A DNA stretch of 64,000 nt from Caenorhabditis remanei. Taxonomy: Eukaryota; Nematoda; Chromadorea; Rhabditida; Rhabditidae. Made by a program: the position numbers and the translations under genes. The notes below the pieces were generated by a model that worked only from the letters and a program-made list of their open reading frames with translations, had not been told where the DNA came from and ran no database searches. Below are positions 23,101 to 35,100 of the stretch, piece by piece. The stretch is from positions 1,736,001-1,800,000 of the forward strand of contig NC_071328.1 in assembly GCF_010183535.1 (NCBI RefSeq). The letters are read 5' to 3'. Numbering within the stretch: the first letter of the stretch is position 1; every line of letters starts with the position of its first letter.

Positions 23101-26100
23101 TGAATTTTTCAGTAGACTCCAAAACGTCAGAAATCGCTTTGATAACGCATTCCAGATAGCTACCGTAACCCATAGTCACAATGCCTAGATCCACTCGAAC
23201 TCAGAATCTGGAGACTCTCCGATTTTAAGATCCTGGGTTACTGTAGGCTCGGATCTCAGAATCTAGGGATCCTGAGAATTGGAGGAATTGGTACAACTTG
23301 GAATATGGAGGGAATCGGGAAATCCAGGATTCCAGGATTCTGGGTTTCCAAGATCTGGAGACTCTGAGAATCCTAGTCAACGATCCGGTCAAATTTCTGG
23401 ATTCAGAGAAAGTTAGATTTCAAGATCCTGGGTTACTGTAAAATCGAGGGATCCAGAGGATTCGAGAAACTGGTTAACTTTTGGTATTATTTCGGAAAAT
23501 TTCCACATTTTCAGACGGATTTTCAGCTTCTAAATGCGATAAGTCACATCTGATACCACTGAGTCATCAAAAACTACTACAAAAGTGTCAGAAATCGCTT
23601 AATATAGACAGCTACCGTAGCCCATAGTTACAGTGTCTAGGGTACTGTAGATCGCAAAGTGGGAGCTACAGTACCCTGATGAGCAAAATCGGCGAGTTTA
23701 GGGTGAAAGTTTGAAGTTTTACCCAAAAAATTAGCAAATTTGTGAAGAAAAGTCCCATTTTTCGAGTTTTCGACAAAAATTTGAGTAGTTCAGACCGATT
23801 TTCAGCGGAATTTCAGCCTCTTAATGGTGTAAGTTTCAAAAAACTTGGAAATTGAGCCTTCTAGACTTAAAATACCTCTATTTTCGGAGAGATTTTTCAG
23901 ATTTCCGAGAAATTCCAGCAATTAGACCTCAAAACCTCGAAAAATCTCAATTTCCAGACATTTCCGGTCTGAGAATTTCAGATAAACGAGTTCCAGCCGG
24001 AAGAATCGTCCAGAGGTGGCCGTTTACAGCCTTTTACAGGTCTGAAACTGCTTCGATTTGGAAAATAAAATTTCAGCCATTGTCAGCTAAATTTCAGCCG
24101 TTTTCAGCCACTATCAGCTGAATTTCAGCTAAATTTCGGTCATTTCAAGCTAAATTTCAGCCATTTCCTGCCATTTTCAGAGATTTCCTTCTGTTCCCAA
24201 GTTCAAAGGTCAATTTTCGTGATTTCTAGGCAAAAAATCTCAAGTTTTCGACGAAAAATTCTCCATTTTAATGCTTTTTTTCGCCACAAAATATGTGTCT
24301 GTCGATCACATTTTTATGCGTTTCCTCTTCTCGCCCTTCTCTTTTCAACTAATATCATTTTATGGGTGCCCCCCTTACATAGGGAAACACTCATCCGCCA
24401 TTCATTTCTACAAAACGGCAAAACGCGAAATTAATCGAAAAATGGGCGCATAGATATGTGTATGTGCCCTCCAACACACAATATGAGAGTGCAAGAAGAT
24501 GGAGAAATTGAAAAATCTGATCTATTCGTATGGATAAGAGACCGCCCTTCCTCTCTCATTGTTGCATAAGAATAATTGCCCTTTGTCTGTGTGTGTGTCT
24601 AAATTGTTTCGACACATCAAAAATGAGGGGGGACGTCTTCTAGAATCCTTCAGAAGACAGAATCCTTGACGTTTGAGGAGAAAAGACAGCAAATTTTTGA
24701 AGAAAATTCCCATTTTTCGAGTTTACACCCATTTTCAGCAGATTTTCACTCTTTTTTTGGGTGTAAGTTTCAAAAAACCCAAAAATAGAGCTCGAAATGG
24801 TGATTTTAGCCGTTTTTGAGATTTCTAGACGTAGAACATCGCTATTTTCAGAGCTTGTAGGCATCGAATAAACGATTTTCATTAAATTCCAGGAATTAGA
24901 CCTCAAAACCGTTTTCTGAATTCCAGAAGGCAGGTGACTCGAAATTGGAACTTTCAGACAGGTTTCTGTCACTTTTCCAATGAAAATGACAGGAATTAGA
25001 GCTTCCATAGAATATCTATATAACTGGAAAGCTGGGGATTCTGAATCTTCTCTAGACTGAAAATTTGATGATATTTCAGTCCAGGCTGATTTTTGCCGTC
25101 CAGAAAATGAAATTTCAGAGGAAATCGGACTTCAATGACTTGCAGATGTTCAGATGCTGAAAATCGCTAGTTTGAAGCGTTTTGGGGTGTTTTGAAGCGA
25201 TAAATCCATCATTTTTAGACAGAAAACATCGAAAACTGAGATTCCTGAAGTCAAAACTTTCAGGAAAGGCAGCTTCAAGCCATTTGACAGTGAGAATCGT
25301 GAAAAATCGCACTGATTCACTTCGAAAATCACATTTTCAGTGGAATTTCCCAGTTTTCGGGTTCCAAAATGACATTTTGAGATGGAAAACGAAAATTTTC
25401 AGTTATTTTAAGCTGGAATTTTCGATTTTTCAAACGTTTTTGGGTTCCGTATTCCATATAAAGCAGAATCCGGAATCAAGACCGTCTGGAAGCAAATAAT
25501 TTGAGCTTTCAGAGATTGCTGAAGTCAAGTTGCTGGAAATTTCAGAAACTTTGAGTACAGGTCGTTTTAAGCACACTGGTTGTGAAAATCGTGAAAAATC
25601 GTGATTTCAAACAGAAATTTTCGAGTTCCAGATTGTATATACAGCAAAATCTTGAAACGCCACCGTCTGGAAGCCAATAATTTCAACTTTTCACACGGAA
25701 AATGCTCATTTCAGCCGATTTTTGACAATTTTGGACCAACTTTAGCTCTAATAATGTTATTTTCAGACCATTTTCAGCCGAAACTGCGATTCCTGAAGTC
25801 AAAACTTTCAGGTAAGCCAGTTTCAAGCACACTGGCAGTGAAAATCGTGAAAAATTGTTCGGTTTTTCGGGTTCCAGATTGCATATACATAGAAGAATCT
25901 GGAATAAAGGCCGCCTGGAAGACTTTCAGCCAATAATTTCAGATTTTCTCACGGAAAATGCTCTGCTTTCAGAGATTGCTGAAGTCAAGTTGCTGGAAAT
26001 TTCAGCAACTTTGAGTACAAGTCGTTTTAAGCACACTGGTAGTGAAAATCGTGAAAAATCGCAATTTCAAACTGAAAATTTTCGATTTTTCAATAGTTTT

Positions 26101-29100
26101 GACATAGAATTTCCCGGTTTTCGGGTTTCAGACTGTCAGCTGTTTCCAGATTCCGAAATTTGGGAAATCTTTCAGATTTTCTCACTGAAAATGCTCAGAG
26201 ATTTCTCGTTTCCGTGCGCTAATTCCCACACTTCTTCTCTCCATTCCACAAATCAAAATTCCGAATAATTCTATTCAGAAAATAGAAACAAACGGGGGAG
26301 ATGAAATTCGATATGATAATTGCATTTTCTTTTCCAAAAGAGAGAGCAAACAGGAAAAGATTTTCGATTCGCGAGACGTCTCTCCTCGGCCCCTTTCGTC
26401 ACTTTATACTCATTATCTAACATTTATCCATAGCATGTCAAACAAGAGATGAAAAAGAAGACGTCGTCTTCTTCTTCGTCTTGTTACATTATTCAGAACA
26501 GAAGACGCTGCGCGCACTTCCGCTCTGTGAGACCCCCGCGACGTTTTCAAAGTCAACTCATCAGCCAGCAGCATTTGCTCAAATTTGGAGAGCAAAAACT
26601 TTTTGATATATTGAAAATTGAAGACGAGGAGGGGGAGGGAACTTCAAAATGTTGACGAGAGACAAATTTAGATGATTAAAAGTGACGAGGGTGGGGCGAT
26701 GAAAATAAGAAAAACCGAGGGGTCTGGGAGAGCTGTCGCGCCTTGGACGCGCTTTTGAACTCAGGAGAAGAGTAGGATCCGGATACTGTAGTGGTTCGGT
26801 TACAGTATCCGTCTAGGATCAATTGAACTCAGAAAAACTCGATTTTCGGCTAAAATCTGGGAATTTCTAGTCGAAATCATAGAATTTTGTAAGCTCGAGT
26901 TTTCAAACTGAAAATAAAGATTTCGGGCTGAAAATGAGACGTTTAAGAGTGAAAATATCGAAGATTTGACTTTATTTTGGGAACATTAAGTTTTTAGGGC
27001 TGAAATTACGAATTTCTCAGTCGAAAATCTCCGTCTGGGGCGTCTTTGACGCGTTTTTAGAGTCAATTGAACCCAAGAAACTGGAGCACCTTTGACGCTT
27101 TTGGATGCAGACACTGTTGTAGGATCGGGATACTGTAGCTGTGCTGGATCCTTCGGAACGGGAAAAACGAAGTCGGGTGCGCCGTCGGCGCGTTTTTCCA
27201 TCAGATATGGGTCGAATAGGACTACGGTAATAGTCTAGGATCGGAAGACATAAGGCAAATCGAAAAATCGAGACTGGGGCGCCTTCGGCGCGTTTTTAGG
27301 GTTAATTGAAACCTGAGAATCGGGATACTGTAGCTCAGACCCAGAAACAGCAGAGAACTCCAAAATCGCACAAAAATCAAGTCTGGGGCGTCTCTGACGC
27401 GTTTTTCAAACAGATGTGGGATTAATCTTACTACGGTAGTGAACTATGGATCCAGAATCAAAAGGCATTAAGCGAATCGAAAAAATCGAGTCTGGGGCGC
27501 CTTTTGGCGCGTTTTCTCCACTCTGATCGCTATTTTCACCTGAATTTCAGCCTATTTTCAGTCGTAACTCACCACTCCACCGCCCATATTCAATCCATTC
27601 AACAAGTCGGCGATATTGGCTCCACCTCCTGGAGCTCCAGCAGCACCTCCTGCTCCTCCAACTCCACTGAACAACGAATCGAGTCCACTAGCGGCACCTC
27701 CCGCTTGGAACATGCTGAAAATTTCAGAATCTAGAATTTTATGCAAAAAAAAAACTGAAAATCTCTGAAAATGGCGCATTGTTAAGCAAAAAAAAGAACA
27801 TTTTTCGGTTTCTTTTAATCGAAAAAACGATATTTTCATAATTTTTTACTCAAAAAACTCTAAAAATCTCGAAAAATGGGAGCTTTTTTTACCAAAAAAG
27901 GACATTTTTCCATCATTATTTCTCGAATAATGTCATTTTTCGATCATTTTTTACGAAAATTGGCAGATTTTGACCATATTTTCTCGAAAAACGATATTTT
28001 TCGACTATTTTTCTTCAACGAAAACTCTGAAAATCTCGGAAAATGACGCATTTAAAGCAAAAAGGACACTTTCTACCGTTTTTTCTCAAAAAACGATTAA
28101 AATCTCTAAAAATGACTGACTTTAAGCAAAAAGGGACATTTTTCGATCATTTTTTCTGGAAAAAACGATCAAAATCTCTAAAAATGACAATTTTTCAATC
28201 ATTTTTCTCGAAAAATGACATTTTCTGACCATTTTTTCTGGAAAAAAAGCTATTTTTCCGTTCTTACTTCAACAATTGCGGTGCTTCTCGTCTCAAAACG
28301 TTGAATCCCTCTTGAATTTTTCGGAACGCCTCCGCCACTGCTGGATTTCTCATCGCCGCGAGAACCGACGGATCCGTCATCATATTCAACATTTGGGGAA
28401 AACTTCTGCGAATTCCTTCCGATATTTGTGGATTGTCACGAGCCGATGGGATTGAGCCGATTATCTGGAATTGAGAGAGAGAGAGATTTCGGGGGCTGAA
28501 AATGCTGAAAAAATAGATTTTTTCATAGAAAATTGCCAGAAATCGTCAATTTTCAATTCGAAATTATGATTTTTCGAGCGTTTTTGGAAGAAATTCATCA
28601 ATTTTTCCCGTTTTCAAATGTAAAAATGCTGAAAAAGTGGATTTTTTCATAGAAAATAGCTAGAAATCGTCAATTTTCAGTTTGAAATGATGACTTTTTG
28701 AGCATTTTTCAGCGAAACTCATCAATTTTTCTCAATTTTTCCGCTGGGAGTATTGGAGATTTCGGGGGCTGAAACTGTGAGTTTCAGTGGTAAAAAAAAA
28801 CTGAAAAAGTGGATTTTTTCATAGAAAATCTCCAAAAATCGTCAATTTCCAGATGGAAATGATGTTTTCTTGAGCATTTTTGGGTTAAATTCGTCAATTT
28901 TCTACATTTTCAGAGCTAAAAACGACAAAAAAGTGAATTTTTTCCTAGAAAAACGCAAAAAAATCGTCAATTTCCAGATGGAAATGATGTTTTCTTGAGC
29001 ATTTTTGGGTTAAATTCGTCAATTTTCTACATTTTCAGAGCTAAAAACGACAAAAAAGTGAATTTTTTCCTAGAAAAACGCAAAAAATCGTCAATTTCCA

Positions 29101-32100
29101 GTACGAAATTATGATTTTTGGGTCGTTTTTGGGTGAAATTCATCAATTTTCTCCATTTTCAGAGTTAAAAAATGCTGAAAAAGTTGATTTTTTCTTAGAA
29201 AATCGCAAGAAATCCTCAATTTTCAGTTCAAAATGATAATTTTTAAGCAATTTAGAAATAAAATTGCTGAAAAAAACGATTTTTCGCAGGAAAATCCCCA
29301 AAAGTCGTCAATTTTCAGTTCGTAATTATAATTTTCTGAGCGTCTAAGAGGTAAAAACGCTGAAAAAAATTGATTGTTTCTATGAAAATCGCCCAAAAAC
29401 GTTAATTTCCAGTTCGAAATGATGATTTTGGAGCGTATCAGAGCTAAAAATGCTGAAAAAGTGGGTTTTTTTTCTAAAAAATCCCCAAAATCGTCAATTT
29501 TCAGTTCGAAATATTGATGTTTTATGCGTTTTTAGATAAAATGCATCACTTTTCTTCATTTTCAGATGTAAAAATGCTGAAAAGGCGGATTTTTTCAAGG
29601 AAAATCGCTAGAAATCGTCGATTTTTACTGCGAAATTATGATTTTTTGAGCGTTTTTGAAGTAAAATTGCTGAAAAAAAAAAGATTTTTCGATGGAAAAT
29701 CCCCAAAAATCGTCCATTTCCAATACGAAATTATAATTTTTGGGTCCTTTTTGGCCGAAATTCATCAATTTTCTCTATTTTAAGATGTAAAAATGCTGAA
29801 AAAGTTGATCGTCAACCCAAAAATCGTCAATTTCCAGCGTTTTTATCATTAATTTCCAGTTTTTTGGGTACTAACCGAGTCAATGAGTGCCGGATTGCTA
29901 GACATATTCTGACGAATAGAATCGATGACTTCCGGACTGAACATGCTCGCCTGAATGCTCGGATTCGACATCATTTGCTCCATAAGCGAGCTCATCCCAG
30001 GCGAATCCATCATTGCTGAAAATAATTTTAGAAAAATCCAGGTATGTGCCCGGGTGGCGTTGAGCGCCTCGCATTTTCAGCCGAAATTTGAAAATGCGAC
30101 GAGAAAGAGTGTGCGAAATGGAGAGACGCAGACATACTCTCTCGATTTTACACACTCTCTCTCGTCGCATTTTCGCCCACTTTGAAATCTTTCAGCGCCC
30201 AAAGCGCCTCCGGCACATCCCTGGAAAAATCAAGTTTCAGACGCGTCAAGGGCGCGCCAGCCTCGGTTTTTCTTGATTTTTAATACTTACATTAGAAACG
30301 CGTCAAAAGTGCTCCAGACTCCTAATTGAATGCTTTTGAGCGAATACAGTAATTTTCCAATGCGTCAAAGGCACGCCAGAGTCCCATTTTTTGAGTTTTC
30401 AGTCTTTTTGAGTCAAATTCTCTGGATTTTCGACGAGTTTCGAGATATTTTTACACGAAATATCGCGCCAAAAGCACGCCAGACACCCATTTCTCGACAG
30501 ATCCTGGGTGGATACAGTAACCCGAGCCTAGCGGTTTCGACAGGATAAAACGCACCGAACGCACGCCAGACATAGCTTTTCGTCGGATTTTAAGCGCGCC
30601 AAAGGCACCCCAGCCTCATCAAAACTTTTTTCGTAGTTTTCAACCGCATTTTGAGCCACTAAATTGTACTCGAACGCGTCAAAGGCTCCCCAGCCGCCTC
30701 ATTTTCTAAATTAACGCGTCAAAGGCACCCCAGCCTCCTCATTTTATAAAAGAACGCGTCAAAGGCACGCCAGACTCCAATTTTCACGAATTTTCAGTGT
30801 TTTTCAGCGATTTTTTCGCAGATTTCCCCAGATTTTTGGGAATAAACTCACAACTAAAATCGTTGGATCTATTGTTCGGCGCCGAATTATTCGATGATTG
30901 ACTATTATTGGAAGCCCATGGATTCGGTAGAGCCTCATTATTCTCCTGTCCAGCTCTGTCGACACGTGGCTGTTGTTGATCAGAACGGAGAGAGGCGAAC
31001 GGATTTCCGCCGAGTGAGCTCGCCGCACTGTTCATCAATGGCTCCTGGACGTCGGTGTAGAGACGTTCGAGAGCTGCCTCACCGCCGGGGAGACCCTGGA
31101 ATGAGAGAAATTTGTGATAAATAGGATTTTACGAACATTTTTCAGTGATTTTCAACTAAAAAACTGTAATTTTTAGCATAGTTGTCAAGGCCCGGTAGAA
31201 AATTTTCAAGGCCCGGCCCGGCCCGGCCCGAAGGCCAGGCTTCAAAAAATGACCCTTTTTTCCTAATTTGTTAACGAAATTTTTTCAATTTTTTAATCGA
31301 AAATGTGACCATTTTTTTACTATTTTTCAGATTTTCTTCTAATTCTGAATCATAGTCGAAAATTTGACTTTTTCGCGAAAAAATTCAAAAAATTCGAAAA
31401 AATTTGAAAATTTGACTTTTTCGCGAAAAAATTCAAAAAATTCGAAAAAATTTGAAAATTTGACTTTCGCGCCAATTTGCCCGGGCCTTGACAACTATGA
31501 TTTTTAGGCTTTTTTAGAGTAAAAATGGTGATTTTCAACCAAAACATAGAGTTTTCGAGAATTTCCAGATGGATTTCAGCGATTTATAGCCAAAAAAGTA
31601 TTTTTGACCTTTTTCTTGAATTTAAATATCTTACATCAAAAATTCCGATTTTCAGACGCGTTCCGGGCGCGCCAGACTTGGTTTTTCTTAGTTTTTCACA
31701 TTCAGATGCGTCAAAAGCGCCCCAGACTGACTGAAAACTCTAAAAAGTCATGACGATATCATAAGCCTGGGGCGCTTTTGACGCTTGAAGAACAGTTTTT
31801 GGATTCCAAACTCCGGACCGGCCCGGCCCGTGACAAATTTGATGAAATTAGGGGTTTTGGAGGGATTTCAGTAATTTTTCAGTGATTTTCAACTAAAAAA
31901 CTGTAATTTTTAGGCTTTTTTAGAGTAAAAATGATGATTTTCAACAAAAACATAGAGTTTACGAGAATTTCCAGATGGATTTCAGCGATTTTTTATAACC
32001 AAAAAAAGTATTTTATACTCTGGAATGAGAGAGAAAATTAGTGATAAAAATAGTGACAATTTTTCAGTGATTTTCAGCTGAAAACTGTAATTTTTAGGCT

Positions 32101-35100
32101 TTTTTTGAGAAAAAAAGTGATTTTCAGCTGAAAAATAGAACTATGATAGTAAAAACCAAAGTTTTCGTGATAAAAACGCCAATTTTTTGGTGTTTTCTAT
32201 TCAAAAAATGAGGGTTTTCGAGCTGAAAATCACAATTTTGCAATTTTTGCATTAAAAAACACACTTTTTTTCTGAAAACCGTGGATAAGATAGAAAATTA
32301 GTGATAAAAATAGGGGTTTTCAGCAATTTTTCCAGCGATTTTATGCTGAAAAACTGGAATTTTAAGGTAGTTTCAGAGAGAGAAAAACAGATGATTTTTC
32401 AACCCATTTCAGAGTTTTATGATCGAAAAAATGGAGTTTTAGTACCGAATTTTTGTGTTTTTCATTCAAAAAATTACGATTTACGGGCTGAAAATCACAA
32501 TTTTGCAACTTTTGAATCAAAAAACACTGTTTTTGACGCTTAAAAAAACCAATTTTCAGCTGAAAAACTGCAATTCTTAGGCAGTTTAAGAGCTTTTCAA
32601 AGAAAAACTGGTGATTTTAAACTAATTTCAATGATTTTTGATCGAAAATTACAGTTTTTTGATTAAAACGAGGATTTTTATCATTTACAGCCAAAAAAAC
32701 ACTTTTTTAGCTGAAATTCATCTGTAACATTTAATTTCGCTGAAAAATTGAGTTTTCGTACCGCGACTTTGTGTTTTTTATTCGAAAAAATGAGGATTTT
32801 CGCAATTTCTGCATCAAAAATACACCTTTTGACGCTAAAAAATCGATTTTCAGCTGAAATATCGATCCGAATCGTCTTACCTGCAAATTGCGAATAGCCT
32901 GATCGTGATTACGCATCATCTCATTCATCATATTCGGATTACGCATCATTTCCATCGTTTGACGCATCATATTCGGATCATTGATGATATGACCGAGTTC
33001 CGGGTTTCTCTGCAAGATTTCAGTGTCATTTTGATGTTTTTTGTCGAAAAAATAGGTTTTTTCAACAGAAAATTGGTTTTTTTGAGAATTTCAACTCTTA
33101 AAAACTGGAAAAATCGTCTTTACTTGTCATTTTCATCAAAAATATAATTTCTGAACCCTTTTTTGCAAAAAAAAAACAGCTGAAATTATAGTTTTTCAGG
33201 TGAAAACTTGGAGCTCGGAACGATTTTTTTAGATGAAAAACAGAATTTTCAGTCATTTCAGACCGGATTTAGCTTGAAAAATGCGAAATTTTTGCTATTC
33301 ATCATCCGCAAACATCTTCAAATTTAGCGTATTCTCTGGAATTTTCATAAGCTCTGGCACAGTTACTACAACTGCGCTCCACAGAAATGCCATTGAAAAA
33401 TGTCATTTTTTCTCTGCGTCTCTCAATTTCGCACACTATTTTCTCAGGTTTCGGTAGAGCGCGGTTGTAAGGAGCGTGTCGTGATAATTATATCAGGAAA
33501 AAAAAAGAAATTTTATCACATTTCTCCCTCAAAAAACCGATTTTCAATCGAATTTTTTCGAAAAAATATGAAATTTTCAGTGATTTTTCACAAAAATTAC
33601 AGATTTTTCTATAAAAAGTGAAAAATCTCGTTTCGACAACCATTTTCATGAATTCCTGCTCAAAAAACAGCAAAATCAACGTGGAATTTACATTTTTGCC
33701 TTATTCCATATAAATTTCAGCTTAATTTTCCGATTTCCAAGTTCAAAAATGTCGTTTTCACCATTTTTGCTACAAAAATATCGATTTGAATTCGGAAATT
33801 TATTTATTTTTAGAAATCGGTGTCTGTTTGTGTATCTGCATGTCCGAAATTCAACATTTGAAACAGAAAATCTGGACATCCGGATATTTAGACACAAAGA
33901 CAGACTCAGAAAAACGAAATTTCATCAAAAATAACACATTTCCGCTTAAAAAGTCGATTTTCGGTCGAATTTTCGCGAAAAATACGCATTTTTGGATTTT
34001 TACAGATTTTTTAACACTTTTACCGCTTTAAAACGTTCTAAAAATGAAGAAATTGTGATTTTTAGCTGAGAAAAATCTGAAATGCAAGGTTTTAGACTCA
34101 AAAACCACCGAATATATTGTATTTCGACGATTTTCAGGTTGGAATTTGCCAAGAAAAATAGATTTTTGGTCGAATTGTCGCGAAAAACATACATTTTTCG
34201 CGTTTTTTTCACATTTCCGGGTTTAAAAATGCCATTTTTCCCACTTTTTTCCATTCAAAACCACACCTCGATCATTTGCTGGAAAGTTGGATTAGACGAG
34301 ATGATAGTTCTCATGAATTCCGGATTTCCCATCAAACTCTGAACAATCGGATTCTCCGTCACATTTCTCAAAAGATTCGGATTCGCAAGAATCTCGGCTG
34401 GCGTTGGAGCAGCGCCTCCGGAGGCTCCGAATAATCCGAATGGATTTGGAGGAGGAGTCGTAGGTGGGGCATCAGTTGAGGATGGAGTAGCGGATGGAGT
34501 GGCGGATGGAGCGGTGGTGGTGGCTGCTGGAGCAGGAGAAGATGTGGCCGCTGGTCGATTCTGGTTACGGATGACAAGGTGGACGGTGTGGCCGTCCCCG
34601 ATTTCTGAAAAGGAAAAATGATGGTTTTTGCACAATTTTCAGATGGAAAACTTGAAAAATCGGTGTTTTCCGAGTTTCAGACGCGTCCAGGGCGCGCCAG
34701 ACTAGGTTTTTCTTGATTTTTAATATTCAGTGACGCGTCAAAAGCACTCCAGTCTCCAAATTTTTAACTTCTGAGCAAAGTCTGAAAACGTCAGAGGCGC
34801 CTCAGACAGGAGATTGAGCAGCAGTTTTCTAAGGATTTCGATGGGAAACAACAATTTTTGCAAAAGAATATCGACATTTCTTGTTAAAATCGCAGTTTTC
34901 AATGCAAAAGTACACAGAAATGTGCTTTCCTAATCGATTTTCAATAGAAAAACCGCGATTTCAGCAAAAATTGACTATTTCCTCCAAATTTCAATGTATT
35001 TTTTTCAGTTTTCTGTCCAAAATCGATCATTTCATCCCATTTTAAAATGCGAAAATCGATTTTTAGTCAATTTTTATTAGATTTCTGCAAAGAAAATGGG

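Larger units (their letters stand above)
17962..27572 (-). other. Giant ubql-1 intron 8 (9,611 bp)
   Basis: This intron splits the Gly-rich region from the UBA exons. It carries a 20-bp minisatellite (20,132-20,756), a pair of about 95-base duplicates (19,754 and 20,872), a field of GGATCTAGAGACGTCTAG repeats (21,300-23,480), degenerate tandem units (25,230-26,070) and dispersed GCGCC/ACGCGT motifs (27,010-27,520). Islands of more balanced sequence lie at about 19,390-19,890, 20,860-21,240, 22,440-23,060, 24,290-24,660 and 26,210-26,660; no exon of another gene was recognised in them. Confidence 0.8.
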
